61,327 nt of DNA from CAZCGA01 sp964498075 (GTDB lineage: Bacteria; Desulfobacterota; Binatia; HRBIN30), in NCBI GenBank assembly GCA_964498075.1, contig CAZCGA010000025.1:1-61327 (forward strand), read 5' to 3'. Shown in pieces: positions 1 through 8,741 of this stretch (position 1 is the stretch's first letter; every line of letters starts with the position of its first letter). A model generated the notes under the pieces. That model was not told the DNA's origin. It saw only the letters and a program-made list of their open reading frames with translations, and ran no database searches. Both the position numbers and the translations under genes were made by a program.

Positions 1-1630
1 CGAGGATCGTCTTGCACTCGGGCAGCGCCTGCTTGATGAGCCGGATGCCCTCGATGGTTTCCACCCCGGAGCCGATGTAGTTCTTGTCGCCGGTGCCGAC
101 CGGAAAGACGAGCGCGTCGAAGAAGATATCTTCGGCCGGCACGCCGTACTTCTTCGTCAACAGATCCAAGGAGCGTTGCGCGATCTGCAGCTTGCGCTGG
201 CGAGTGATGGCCTGCGCCTGCTGCTTGTCCTCGTCGATGCAGCCGACCACCAGGGCCGCGCCGAAGCTGCGCGCCATCGGCACGACCTTCTGGAAGCGGT
301 CCTCGCCGTCTTCCAGGTTGATCGAGTTGATGATCGACTTGCCCTGCGTGCGCTTCAGCGCCTGCTCGATGACCGCCGCATCGGTCGAGTCGATCATGAT
401 CGGCACCTTCACCTTCTTCGCCAGCATTTCGAGGAAGGCGATGACGTCGGTAACCTCCTGGCGATCCGGGTCCTGCAGGCAGACGTCGAGCACGTGCGCG
501 CCTCTGCGCACCTGGGCACGGCCGAGCTCGGCGGCCTGGTCGATCTCGCCGGCGGCGATCAGCTCCTTGAACTTGCGGCTGCCGAGCACGTTGGTGCGTT
601 CGCCGACGATTACCGGCCGTGTGTCCTGATCGATGCTCAGCGTCTCGACGCCGGACACCACGCAGCGGCGCACCGTCACCGGCCGTCGCGGCTGATGGCG
701 CGCGGCCACCGCGGCGAGCATGCCAATGTGCTCCGCCGTTGTGCCGCAGCAGCCGCCGATGATGTTCACCCAGCCTTCGGCGCAAAAGCGCTCAACCTTC
801 TTCGCCAGCATCGCCGGCAGCTCGTTGTAGTGTCCTTCCTCATCTGGCAACCCGGCATTCGGAAAGATCGAGATCGGAAATCGAGAAATCTCGGCGAGCG
901 TGCGCAGGTGGTCGGTCATGAAGTCGGGGCCGGTGGCACAGTTCATGCCGATGGCGAACAGATCGCGCTGCGCCACCGAGACGTAGAGCGCCTCGATCGA
1001 CTGCCCGGCGAGCATCGTGCCCATGGTTTCGATCGAGACAGACAGCACCACCGGCAGGCTGCGGCCGAGGCGAGCGAAGACGTCGTCGATCCCCAGCAGC
1101 GCCGCCTTGACGTTGAGCGTGTCCTGTTGCGTCTCCAGGTAGAGCACGTCGGCGCCGCCCTCGACGAGGCCGGTTGCCTGCTCGTCGTACGCCAAGCGCA
1201 CTTCGTCGAAGGTCACGCCGCCGGTCACCGAGATCGTCTTCGTCCCCGGCCCCATCGAGCCGGCGACGAACCGCGGCCGCTGCTTGGTCGACGCCGCGTC
1301 GGCGGCCTTGCGTGCCAGCTGCGCCGCGGCGTAGTTGATCGCGTGCACCTGGTCTTGTAGGCCGTACTCCACAAGCACGATGCGCGTGCCTCCAAACGTG
1401 TCGGTCTCGATGATGTCCGCACCGGCGTCGAGATAGTCGCGATGGATCTTCTCGATCACATCCGGACGCGTCAGCACCAGGTGCTCGTTGCAGCCCTCGA
1501 GGTCGGGGCCGCCGAAGTCGTCGGCGGTCAAGTCGCACGCCTGGACGGCCGTTCCCATCGCCCCGTCAAGGACGAGGATGCGTTCTTGCAGCGCGGCGCG
1601 CAGCGCCTGGATGCGGTCGGCGTGGGACAT
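1..1630 (-). CDS. metH: Methionine synthase, cobalamin-dependent (N-terminal 543 residues; runs off left edge)
   Basis: Cytosolic enzyme that transfers a methyl group from methyl-tetrahydrofolate via cobalamin to homocysteine. The reverse-strand reading frame starts at ATG 1630 (MSHADRIQAL) and is open to base 1. Residues about 10-310 form the homocysteine S-methyltransferase barrel, with the three zinc cysteines visible: C231 in GMNCATGPD and C294/C295 in IIGGCCGTT. From about residue 340 the pterin-binding domain begins (GERTNVLGSRKF, then DVCLQDPDR). The cobalamin and activation domains would lie beyond the window. The DVCLQDPDR form of the pterin domain resembles the version seen in some non-enterobacterial MetH. 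No cobalamin or SAM riboswitch is recognisable in the short 135-base leader region. Confidence 0.96.
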   Translation of the reverse strand, partial: MSHADRIQALRAALQERILVLDGAMGTAVQACDLTADDFGGPDLEGCNEHLVLTRPDVIEKIHRDYLDAGADIIETDTFGGTRIVLVEYGLQDQVHAINYAAAQLARKAADAASTKQRPRFVAGSMGPGTKTISVTGGVTFDEVRLAYDEQATGLVEGGADVLYLETQQDTLNVKAALLGIDDVFARLGRSLPVVLSVSIETMGTMLAGQSIEALYVSVAQRDLFAIGMNCATGPDFMTDHLRTLAEISRFPISIFPNAGLPDEEGHYNELPAMLAKKVERFCAEGWVNIIGGCCGTTAEHIGMLAAVAARHQPRRPVTVRRCVVSGVETLSIDQDTRPVIVGERTNVLGSRKFKELIAAGEIDQAAELGRAQVRRGAHVLDVCLQDPDRQEVTDVIAFLEMLAKKVKVPIMIDSTDAAVIEQALKRTQGKSIINSINLEDGEDRFQKVVPMARSFGAALVVGCIDEDKQQAQAITRQRKLQIAQRSLDLLTKKYGVPAEDIFFDALVFPVGTGDKNYIGSGVETIEGIRLIKQALPECKTIL

Positions 1631-1765
1631 GGAGCTACCTGTGTAGCCTACCCACGCGCGTAATTCCAAGCCGGAGCACACAAGCATTGAAACCGGCCAG
1701 GGCGGCGGTTACCCGCTACCAGTTGAAGGGTTCGGGTCTGCCAGGCTACTCTGCCGTCAAGCCTC

Positions 1766-1978
1766 ATGCCTGAGCTAAGCCGATTCTATGGCATCATCAT
1801 CCGCATGTTCGTGGAGATAGGCGCGCCGCACCATCGACCCCACTTCCACGCGTACTATCAGGATCACGTGGGGATCTTCTCATTCGATCCGGTCGAGAGG
1901 AGAGAGTATGGAGCATTCGATTTATCGAGTGGTCGGATTCGAGACCGTTCACCCCTACGTCTTGCGTGTGCGCTTTGA
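1766..1978 (+). pseudogene. DUF4160 protein, C-terminally truncated
   Basis: The first 44 or so residues match the N-terminal half of DUF4160: MPELSRFYGIIIRMF, then the PHFHAYY core and a short strand ending FDPVE. Family members normally continue for about 35-40 more residues with a helix containing a W-A-x-x-H motif. Here the match stops at FDPVE and the frame runs on into RREYGAFDL, overlapping the downstream gene in another frame until a stop at 1978. DUF4160 and DUF2442 genes commonly sit side by side and have been suspected of being toxin-antitoxin-like pairs; that function is not proven. I infer that a deletion brought the downstream ribosome-binding site into the middle of this gene. 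Confidence 0.65.
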
Positions 1979-2204
1979 CGACGGTACCGAGCAGACCATC
2001 GACTTCAAACCGATCTTAGCCGGCGAACTCTACGGGCCACTATGTGATCGGCTGCTCTTCGAGCAGGTTCGTGTCGACCCGGAGGTCCATACGCTGGTGT
2101 GGCCCAATGGGGCCGACTTCGACCCGGAGACGCTGCATGATTGGCCGCGCTACGCGGCCGCCCTCGCTGAGCGGGCGCGTACATGGGGCACCGACGCCGT
2201 TTAG
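1908..2204 (+). CDS. DUF2442 domain protein
   Basis: 98-residue protein beginning MEHSIYRVVGFETVHPY, with the DUF2442 core (LRVRFDDGTEQTIDF, later VWPNGADFDPETLHDW). A purine-rich ribosome-binding site (GAGAGGAGAGAG) lies immediately before ATG 1908 and fixes the start. The family is small, often paired with DUF4160, and of uncertain role; a DNA-binding or antitoxin-like function is only a suggestion from gene context. The protein looks complete, in contrast to its truncated partner. Confidence 0.85.
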   Translation: MEHSIYRVVGFETVHPYVLRVRFDDGTEQTIDFKPILAGELYGPLCDRLLFEQVRVDPEVHTLVWPNGADFDPETLHDWPRYAAALAERARTWGTDAV

Positions 2205-2297
2205 AGAGATCATGATGACGGCCTGGAGCCGCGACTGGTTCCCAGATAGGGACGCCCGCGAACCGCGGCGCATCTAGTCGATGCGATAGCAGAAGCG

Positions 2298-4318
2298 ATG
2301 CGGTGCACACGACTTCCTATTTCCGTCACCGCGATAGCGTTGCTGTTTGCAATGCCAGGACCCACTCGCGCCGGAGAACCGGGGACGCTTCTCGCTGCAG
2401 CGACGAGACGATTCGGTGTGCTCTCGGAGGCCGACATGCGGCTCTTTCGGGCGGTCGCAGATGGAGGAGTGGCAGACTACGGCGCCAACCCGGACGAGGA
2501 GCATGATTGCGGGAGCGTACGCGAAGGAGGTCAGGAACGTACGATCCAGGCTGACCGAATCAGTTGGCTGTTCACAAGCCCCGAGGCACTACGTCGAGTT
2601 ACTAGCCGAGGCGTTCAGGTTGCCGGCGCGCGCGTCGAGGGCAACCTGGATTTGTCATTCGCGACGGTGTCCTTCCCGCTTGCGCTGACCCAATCGACGA
2701 TTTCAGCCGGCATCAGCCTGTATCACGCTTCCATAGGAGCCCTGAATCTCAATTGCACGCATGTGGGCCCATTTTGAGGCCTCGGAATCTACCGTGTCGG
2801 GGCCCTTGCTGTTGCGGAAATCGATCCTGCCTAGTGGTGCTTCTTTCCGCAATTCCCGAGTTCGGGGCGATCTCTCATGCCGAGGGGCTGAAGTCGAAAT
2901 GTTCGAGGCTTCAGGAATCAGAGTTGAAGGTGGGCTCTTCCTCAACTCAGGATTTGTGTCGCATGGCCAGGCTTCGCTCAAAGGGGCAAAGATCAGCGGC
3001 GACGTTGTACTTACCGGAGGCCGGTTTATCAACCCATTGAATACCGCGATAGCGGCGGATCGGATCAGGGTTGTTGGTGGCGTCTTCATGCGAGAGGGTT
3101 TCGAGTCAGAAGGCCAAGTGAGGCTCGCCGGTGGGAGGATCGGCGGGAATCTCGAATGTGATGGCGGTCACTTCAAATCAACGAAGACCGCAGCGCTTCA
3201 CGCGGACAGAGCGCGAGTTCAGGGGAGTGTTTTCATGCGCCGCGGGTTCGTTGCCGAAGGGGAGGTGCGACTCCTAGGCGCTACCGTTCAAGGCGATGTT
3301 GATGCTGGTGCTGGTGAAATCCGTAATCCCGGCGGAGACGCCCTGAGCGCAGATGGCATACACGTGCGCGGCAGCGTGTTCCTGACGAACGGCTTTGCAG
3401 CGCAAGGCCAAGTCGACCTGATTGCCGCTAACATCGGTCTGAACCTTGATTGTTCGAAGGGGCGCATCACCAATCCGGCTGGATTCGCGATGTATGCTGA
3501 GCGGGTGCGAGTGGGAGGCAACGCGTTGTTCGCAGACGGCTTCGGGGGCCGATGGTATTGTTACAATGTACGCGGCCACGATCGACGGGATTTTCAAGTG
3601 GGCCGGTGTCTCCTCGCCCGACAAAGTGGGCCTCGACCTGCGATCAGCAAGGGTTGGCGTCTTGTGGGACGAGTCTGCCAGTTGGCCCCCGCCCGGCCGA
3701 CTCTTCCTTGATGGTCTCGAGTATCACCAGATTCATGATGGCAGTCCAACAGACGTGCCGTCACGATTGGCGTGGCTACAGCTTCAGCATGAGTTTAGAA
3801 CTCAGCCGTGGGAACAAGTCGCATCAGTTCTTCGAAGGAGTGGCCAGGAGGCGGAGGCCGTCGCAATCCTGATTGCTTGTCAGAAGGAGCAGGCATCGCG
3901 CAGCAATCTCATCTGGTACGGCACGGGGTGGCTAATCGGTTACGGTTACCGGCCACTTAGGGGATTGATCGTGGCGTGCGGATGGGTCGTCCTAGGTTCA
4001 GTGGTCTTTGCCACTTCACACCGTAAAGGACTTCTGCTTTCGGTGCACGCAGATCGCGACGCCCGGGCGAAGAAGGCCGACCACGATCCACGGTTCCATG
4101 CGTTGATCTACTCTCTGGACACTTTCACGCCTCTGATAGACCTCCATCAAGCGGAGCATTGGTTGCCGGATCCGAAGAGTGGGTCGATCCTTCACGTTCG
4201 GGGATGCGCGTTGCGTACAGGGCAAATGGTGCGTTGGTACCACTGGCTCCACATCATCGCGGGGTGGGTGATATCGACGCTTGTTGCCATTGGCGTTTCC
4301 GGAGTCGTTCGGTACTAG
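2298..4318 (+). pseudogene. Secreted/membrane beta-repeat protein, interrupted by two +1 frameshifts
   Basis: Three overlapping reading frames together read as one protein of 672 residues. It has an N-terminal signal (MRCTRLPISVTAIALLFA), then many about 45-residue repeats of the pattern GDVxLxGGRxxNPxxxAxxADxxRVxGxVFxxxGFxAxGxV that suggest a right-handed beta-helix. A C-terminal part has membrane segments near 3960-4010 and 4240-4300 and the phrase LIYSLDTFTPLIDLHQ. Deleting one T from the T4 run at 2772-2775 restores GPFEASES; deleting one G from the G5 run at 3544-3548 restores GFGADGIV. After these two corrections the length is an exact multiple of three. Related proteins are sometimes labelled membrane-associated oxidoreductase, but I see no redox motif. 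Base composition appears less GC-rich than in the neighbours. It could be a real decayed gene or two homopolymer assembly errors. Confidence 0.8.
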
Positions 4319-4383
4319 GTGACGGTGACACGACCACGTGTCCTTGCCGATAGCGGAAGCGTTTGAGACGCGGGGAGACTTCA

Positions 4384-4794
4384 ATGACGAGCATGCGAAC
4401 CCTGTCGATCGTAATGGTGCTGGTGGGCGTCTCTCTGATCATCGGACTGCCGTTTGCCTTCGACATCTGGCCGGCGGGGTTCCGCTGGGGCCATCCGATG
4501 GGCCACCCGGCGTACGAGCGCATGATCGTCGCGATCTACGCGGCGCTCGGCGTCTGCCTGATCGCCGCCGCGCGCGACCCGGCGCGCCACGCCATCATCA
4601 TCGACTTCACGGTGCTCTCCAGCATCCTGCACGGCGCGGTGATGACCTACGACGCCGTCGTCCAGCACGGCGAGATGACGCATCTGGTCGCCGATGTCCC
4701 GCTGCTCTTCGCGTTGGCAGCGTTGTTCATCTGGCTGCACCCGCGGCGGCTGGCACGTCTGGCGGCCGCGGCTCCCGTCCTGTCGCCATCGTAG
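4384..4794 (+). CDS. DUF6632-like small membrane protein
   Basis: 136 residues with four predicted transmembrane helices (starting around residues 8, 50, 75 and 105). Key phrases are PFAFDIWPAGFRWG, YERMIVAIYAALGVCLIAAARDP and VADVPLLFALAALFIWL, which fit the DUF6632 family of unknown function. I chose ATG 4384 over the in-frame ATG at 4363 because GGGGAG sits 7 bases upstream of it. It lies 65 bases after the broken beta-repeat gene and just ahead of an isomerase-like gene, with no strong functional link to either. Confidence 0.8.
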   Translation: MTSMRTLSIVMVLVGVSLIIGLPFAFDIWPAGFRWGHPMGHPAYERMIVAIYAALGVCLIAAARDPARHAIIIDFTVLSSILHGAVMTYDAVVQHGEMTHLVADVPLLFALAALFIWLHPRRLARLAAAAPVLSPS

Positions 4795-4871
4795 GCTCCG
4801 CAAACCGACGCTTCACAAAGGTTGAATCGGCGGCGCCAACGGCGCGCGGTCAGGTGTGGTACGTTGCTGCA

Positions 4872-5468
4872 GTGCAATTGAAGCCAATCGTCGAGTTCTT
4901 CTTCTCGCCTGGGAGCCGCTATTCCTACCTCGCGGCGAGTCAGGTCCCATCGCTGGAATCCGAGACCGGGTGCACGGTCGACTGGCGGCCCGTCGACGGC
5001 TCCGCCATCCGCCGGCTGCGCGGTCGCGATCCGTTCGATGGAGCCGTCGTGTCGGGGCAGTACGATTGGATCTACCGGCGTCAGGACGCCGAGGCGTGGG
5101 CGGAGTACTATGGCATTCCGTTTCGCGAGCCGCCGAGCCACGACATCGACTTCCAGCTGCTGGTGCGCGCCGCGACGGCGGCGTACGGTTGGCGCTTGTG
5201 CTCCGCCGTCTACGGGTCCGAGATGTGGCCGCTGGACGAAGCACTGTGCGTCCGCCTCGCGGAGGCCGTCGGTCTGCAGACGGAGGAGTTCACGGCGCGG
5301 CTCGCCGACCCGGAGACCGAACGGCAGGCGGATGAAGCCGCCCGCGAGGCACACCGCAGAGGCGCGTTCGGCGTGCCGACCTTCTTCGCCGGCGGGCGCA
5401 TGTTCTGGGGCAACGGCCGTCTGGTCTTGGTACGCCATCACCTCCAGACGCTGGCCGGGCGGCGCTGA
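4872..5468 (+). CDS. 2-hydroxychromene-2-carboxylate isomerase / DsbA-family protein
   Basis: 198 residues from GTG 4872 (VQLKPIVEFFFSPGSRYSYLA). The thioredoxin-like kappa-class GST fold is indicated by the N-terminal FFFSPGSRYSYLA, where HCCA isomerases carry the glutathione-activating serine, and by the late cis-proline strand GAFGVPTFF followed by MFWGNGRL. There is no CxxC, so it is not a disulfide oxidoreductase. Family members isomerise 2-hydroxychromene-2-carboxylate in naphthalene-type aromatic degradation, but many genomic copies have unknown substrates and no aromatic pathway genes are nearby. Seven bases separate it from the LysE gene, so the two are probably co-transcribed. Confidence 0.88.
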   Translation: MQLKPIVEFFFSPGSRYSYLAASQVPSLESETGCTVDWRPVDGSAIRRLRGRDPFDGAVVSGQYDWIYRRQDAEAWAEYYGIPFREPPSHDIDFQLLVRAATAAYGWRLCSAVYGSEMWPLDEALCVRLAEAVGLQTEEFTARLADPETERQADEAAREAHRRGAFGVPTFFAGGRMFWGNGRLVLVRHHLQTLAGRR

Positions 5469-5475
5469 GGCGCAC

Positions 5476-6114
5476 ATGCTGGATTCGCAGATCGTCGCGT
5501 TCACGGTCGTCGCCGCCGCGCTGACCATCAGTCCAGGACCCGACACGATGCTGGTGTTGCGCAACGTCCTGCGCGGCGGCCGGCGCGACGGTGTGGCGAC
5601 GACGTTCGGCATCGGCTCGGGTTGCCTGGTGCACGCCACGCTCTCGGCTCTCGGCGTGTCCATGATCCTGATGTACTCGGCCACCCTGTTTCATCTCGTG
5701 AAAGGGCTCGGTGCTGCGTACCTCGTGTGGCTCGGCGTGCAGTCGCTGGCGAGAGCCCTGCGACGTCGCTCCCACGGTCCCGCCGTCGAGGACCGGGAGG
5801 AGCGGCACGGCCGGCCGCTGCGACGGTCGTTTCTGGAAGGCTGTCTCTCGAACCTCCTGAACCCCAAGGTCGCGATCTTCTATCTGTCGTTCCTGCCGCA
5901 GTTCATCGGCCCGCGCGATCCCGTGCTCGGGAAGTTCCTGCTGCTGGCGTCGATCCATGTGGCGATGGGTCTGACGTGGCTCACCATGTTGTCCAGCATC
6001 TTTGCTCGCACCCAACGCGTGCTGGTTCACGCATCGATCCGGCCTTGGCTCGATGGTGCATGCGGCGCCGTGCTCGTGGCTCTGGGCGTACGGCTCGCGT
6101 TGGCGGAGCGCTAG
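5476..6114 (+). CDS. LysE/RhtB-family amino-acid exporter
   Basis: 212-residue inner-membrane protein with about six helices. The LysE/RhtB signature is clear near the N-terminus (LTISPGPDTMLVLRNVLRGG), with the second conserved region SNLLNPKVAIFYLSFLPQF near residue 130. Family members export amino acids, homoserine lactone or related small molecules using the proton-motive force; the substrate here cannot be read from sequence. It starts 7 bases after the isomerase stop and probably shares its transcript. Confidence 0.93.
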   Translation: MLDSQIVAFTVVAAALTISPGPDTMLVLRNVLRGGRRDGVATTFGIGSGCLVHATLSALGVSMILMYSATLFHLVKGLGAAYLVWLGVQSLARALRRRSHGPAVEDREERHGRPLRRSFLEGCLSNLLNPKVAIFYLSFLPQFIGPRDPVLGKFLLLASIHVAMGLTWLTMLSSIFARTQRVLVHASIRPWLDGACGAVLVALGVRLALAER

Positions 6115-6156
6115 AGACATCATCGCGGCGTCGACACCGAGTCTTTCCAGTTGGCC

Positions 6157-7281
6157 TCACATCCGGAAGGGGTCGAGGTCGCCTCCAAGGAGTTGCCAGT
6201 TCTCCAGCACCTGTACGCCGGGCGTGTCCTCGCGAAACGAGAAGGCGTGCAGGAGAAGGTCCGAAGGACGCGCCACGAAGCCGGCAGAGCGCAGCAGTCG
6301 CCAATGCCGCCACGCTGGCGGAGCACTGACCGTCAAATGCGAGCACCCGGCGTCGGCCGCGGCCTTGATCACGTGAAGCAGCAGCCTGCGTGCTGCCTGC
6401 GGTTGGTCGTGGGGCACGACGAATTCCATGAGCAGCGCTGTGCCGCGCTCGAGTCTGACCACGCTATAGCCGGTGAGCGTCGTGCCCACCATGAGTGCGG
6501 ACGCCACGTGCTCCCGGACGGGATCATCGAGATAGCGCCAGTTCAAGAATTCGGCACCATGCGGAGACCAGTACCCCTCCCATGGCATGCACCGCTGCGT
6601 CACCTCGTCGAAGGCGGCGTCGAACCGCCGCACCCGTTCCACCGTCCCGTTGAAGCGTGTGCGGAGCATCATGGCGGGCCAGGCTGCGAACAGCGTGTCC
6701 ACGATCAGTCCTCCAGCGGCGGCGAGCGGTTGCGGGAGCCCACGACCGGCGAGGTAGTCGCCCGATCGCAGTGGCAGGACGCGCCGGGGCAGCATGCCCA
6801 GTAACAGGTGGGCGTTCCCAGCCTTGCTGATGCGACGGCGGGAGGCCGCGTTGGGCCAGGACCAGTCGACAATGGACCGCGTCCATGGGTGCGACTCTCG
6901 GATCACCTGCACGCGTTCCTGGATCCGCTGGCGTTGCCATCCCTGCACGACCGCTGCGTCGCCTTCCTGCGCGGCCGGCAGTGGCTGCATCCCGCGCGCC
7001 AGCGGCCATGGCCAGTTGGCCACCGAGCCGACGAGTTTGCCGGTCGCCCGCTCGATACTGATCCAGCAGCGCGCCACGCCATACGGATTGCGGCGGTACA
7101 GCCAGTCGCTGAGCGCGCGCGGACGCTGAAAGCCGAAGGCGTCATCGATCACGTCGTAGATCCGCTCGAACTCGGCGGGCTGCGCGCGCCGCACCTCGAT
7201 GCGCGGATCCGGCGACGCAGACGGCACAGGTGTGCGCAGCCACTCATCAAACTCGTCCCGAGCGCGGAACGCGAGGATCAT
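6157..7281 (-). CDS. GNAT-family N-acetyltransferase (possible double GNAT fold)
   Basis: 374-residue cytosolic protein. The N-terminal part (IEVRRAQPAEFERIYDVIDDAFG, then KLVGSVANWPW) and the C-terminal part (TGYSVVRLERGTALLMEFVV, then AARRLLLHVIKAAADAGCSHLTV) each look like a GNAT half or domain. The overall layout resembles GNAT proteins found near polysaccharide and FemAB-like genes. The substrate is unknown. Its ATG overlaps the stop of the upstream lipoprotein gene (ATGA), so it is the last gene of a three-gene minus-strand operon (SnoaL-like, lipoprotein, GNAT). It converges with the LysE gene, 42 bases away. Confidence 0.75.
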   Translation of the reverse strand: MILAFRARDEFDEWLRTPVPSASPDPRIEVRRAQPAEFERIYDVIDDAFGFQRPRALSDWLYRRNPYGVARCWISIERATGKLVGSVANWPWPLARGMQPLPAAQEGDAAVVQGWQRQRIQERVQVIRESHPWTRSIVDWSWPNAASRRRISKAGNAHLLLGMLPRRVLPLRSGDYLAGRGLPQPLAAAGGLIVDTLFAAWPAMMLRTRFNGTVERVRRFDAAFDEVTQRCMPWEGYWSPHGAEFLNWRYLDDPVREHVASALMVGTTLTGYSVVRLERGTALLMEFVVPHDQPQAARRLLLHVIKAAADAGCSHLTVSAPPAWRHWRLLRSAGFVARPSDLLLHAFSFREDTPGVQVLENWQLLGGDLDPFRM

Positions 7282-7673
7282 GCCGGCGGCGGCTGATGCA
7301 CTACCAGCGTGAACCCCTTGAAGGCTTGATCGCCGCTGCCGAAGTCGAAGACGCCGACCGTGAAGCTGAACACGCCCGGGAGCGTCGGCAGGCCCTGCAG
7401 GTCACCGTCGGACTGCAGCCCGATCCCGGGCGGCAAGTTTCCGCTGGCGAGGAACCAGCTGTCGCCGCCACAATCTGAGTCCAATCCGAAGGAGTAGGAC
7501 GTGTTCACCGCGGCATCAGGCAAACTGTCAGTGCCGATTTTCAGATCGCAGCCGCAACCCAACGGCCCCAGGTTAAGCACCAGCAACACCGCAGCGGCTA
7601 GCATCGCCCACCACGGTGCAGGGCGGTTTGCCCAACCACCGCGAAACCGTTCGCTCTCGGCGCCGCAGGTCAT
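7278..7673 (-). CDS. Putative lipoprotein with an Ig-like (He_PIG-type) domain
   Basis: 131 residues from ATG 7673, with a GTG just before it also possible. A hydrophobic signal (WWAMLAAAVLLVLNLGPLGCGC) ends in a lipobox-like L-G-C, suggesting export and lipidation. The remainder matches the putative Ig-domain pattern: LPDAAVNTSYSFGLDSDCGG, then ASGNLPPGIGLQSDGDLQG and LPTLPGVFSFTVGVFDFG. Such domains are found on cell-surface and extracellular proteins and often bind carbohydrate or other proteins; no enzymatic motif is present. Start and stop overlap both neighbours (TGATG with the SnoaL gene, ATGA with the GNAT gene), a sign of translational coupling. Confidence 0.75.
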   Translation of the reverse strand: MTCGAESERFRGGWANRPAPWWAMLAAAVLLVLNLGPLGCGCDLKIGTDSLPDAAVNTSYSFGLDSDCGGDSWFLASGNLPPGIGLQSDGDLQGLPTLPGVFSFTVGVFDFGSGDQAFKGFTLVVHQPPPA

Positions 7674-8092
7674 CACGACGTGAGCTGCCGCAAGATGCTC
7701 GCGGAATCGAAGTAGACGCGCTCGCAGATCAAGTCGGTGCCCTGGAAGATGAAGAAGGCCGTCATCCGGCAGCGGAACGATCGGCCGGTGGGCTCGATAC
7801 CCATCAGTGGGCCCTTGTGTGTGCCGAGCAACCAGAACTCTGCGATCACCGCATCGTCTGCATGGTGTAGGGCGATGAGCTCGTTCCGCTGGTCCGGAAA
7901 CGCGGTGCGGCTCTCGCGGAAGTATGCTTGAACCTCGGAGAGACCGTCGTATGTACGATCCGTCGCAATGATCTCGTAGCGTGGATGCGAAAACGTTCCG
8001 ATCGCGGTGGGGTAGTCATGGGCATTCTCGGCTTCCATGTGGCGCCGCACAGTCTGTTCGCGAGAGTTCCGGACGTCCTCCGAGAGCGTCAT
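7673..8092 (-). CDS. SnoaL-like / ester cyclase-fold protein
   Basis: 139 residues of the NTF2-like fold. The pattern is N-terminal VRRHMEAENAHDYPTAIGTF, then DGLSEVQAYFRESRTAFPD and the C-terminal strand block GRSFRCRMTAFFIFQGTDLI, which is the usual SnoaL/polyketide-cyclase-like arrangement. Members include polyketide cyclases, but most genomic copies have no assigned substrate, and no polyketide synthase is nearby. It is the first gene of the minus-strand trio that continues with the lipoprotein and GNAT genes. Confidence 0.85.
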   Translation of the reverse strand: MTLSEDVRNSREQTVRRHMEAENAHDYPTAIGTFSHPRYEIIATDRTYDGLSEVQAYFRESRTAFPDQRNELIALHHADDAVIAEFWLLGTHKGPLMGIEPTGRSFRCRMTAFFIFQGTDLICERVYFDSASILRQLTS

Positions 8093-8119
8093 CTCTTCCT
8101 CCCCTTCGAGCTCACTGTC

Positions 8120-8140
8120 CCGGCACGTGCAGCGTGCCGG
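8120..8140. terminator. GC-rich hairpin between minus-strand units
   Basis: Perfect 8-bp inverted repeat (CCGGCACG / CGTGCCGG) around a 5-base loop, between the end of the PPOX gene (8289) and the start of the SnoaL-like gene (8092). There is no clear T-tract, so intrinsic termination is only suggested. The remaining bases of this 196-base gap hold no recognisable gene. Confidence 0.35.
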
Positions 8141-8288
8141 AGCCTATCACCACGGCTCTTGCCGCGCGAGTGAATTGGTGCCAGCTGTTGGGAGTCAGCA
8201 CCTCGATACGACGAGCCGCGCGACTTCTGGATGTTCGCGCAGCTGCGCAGTGAGTCGATCGGCGCCAAGCAGTAGGCAGATCGGTCAA

Positions 8289-8738
8289 CTACGCCGACCG
8301 GGCGAGGAACTCGGTGGTGCCCGGCAGGACCTCGAGGTAGGCGGGTGAACCTTGGGCGTAGTAGCGCTGCCGCAGACGCCACTGCCGCGCATGGCGCAGC
8401 TCGGTCGCGAGACCGCGCGGTGTCAGGTAGTACTTGCGCGCGAAGCGGAGCAGGATCCGGAGCCGCGGGAATCCCGCGTGCACGCTGACCGTGCCGCGCA
8501 TGCGGAGGACACGACCGGCGGCGCCAAGCTGCTCGCCGGTGAACAGCAACACCGCCTCGGAGTGCTGGACAACGTTCCGCGCCGCTCGCGCATCGCGACC
8601 GGTGGTCATGTAGAGCCGGCCGCCGTCGACCACGAACCACAGCGGCGTCACGAAGGGCCGGCCCTTCGGCGATAGCGTCGCCACCTGCGCCACCATCGAG
8701 TGGGCGAGAAACGACTCGACTTCGGCCGACGGCGGCAT
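8289..8738 (-). CDS. Pyridoxamine 5'-phosphate oxidase-like (split-barrel flavin/F420) protein
   Basis: 149 residues with the split-barrel core VAQVATLSPKGRPFVTPLWF, then GGRLYMTTG and RNVVQHSEAVLLF, a typical PPOX-like flavin- or F420-binding layout. The C-terminal basic region (LRFARKYYLTPRGLATELRHA) is an extension. These proteins reduce or oxidise small molecules with FMN or F420; the substrate is unknown. It follows the next PPOX-like gene after only 3 bases, so the two split-barrel proteins are probably co-expressed. Confidence 0.85.
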   Translation of the reverse strand: MPPSAEVESFLAHSMVAQVATLSPKGRPFVTPLWFVVDGGRLYMTTGRDARAARNVVQHSEAVLLFTGEQLGAAGRVLRMRGTVSVHAGFPRLRILLRFARKYYLTPRGLATELRHARQWRLRQRYYAQGSPAYLEVLPGTTEFLARSA

Positions 8739-8741
8739 GCA

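Noticed and set aside
176..1360. Long plus-strand open frame over metH
   Set aside because: Antisense shadow of a high-GC gene; the minus strand carries the recognisable MetH domains.
1631..1765. Possible cobalamin or SAM riboswitch upstream of metH
   Set aside because: The leader is only 135 bases and shows neither a B12-box-like sequence nor a SAM-riboswitch stem set.
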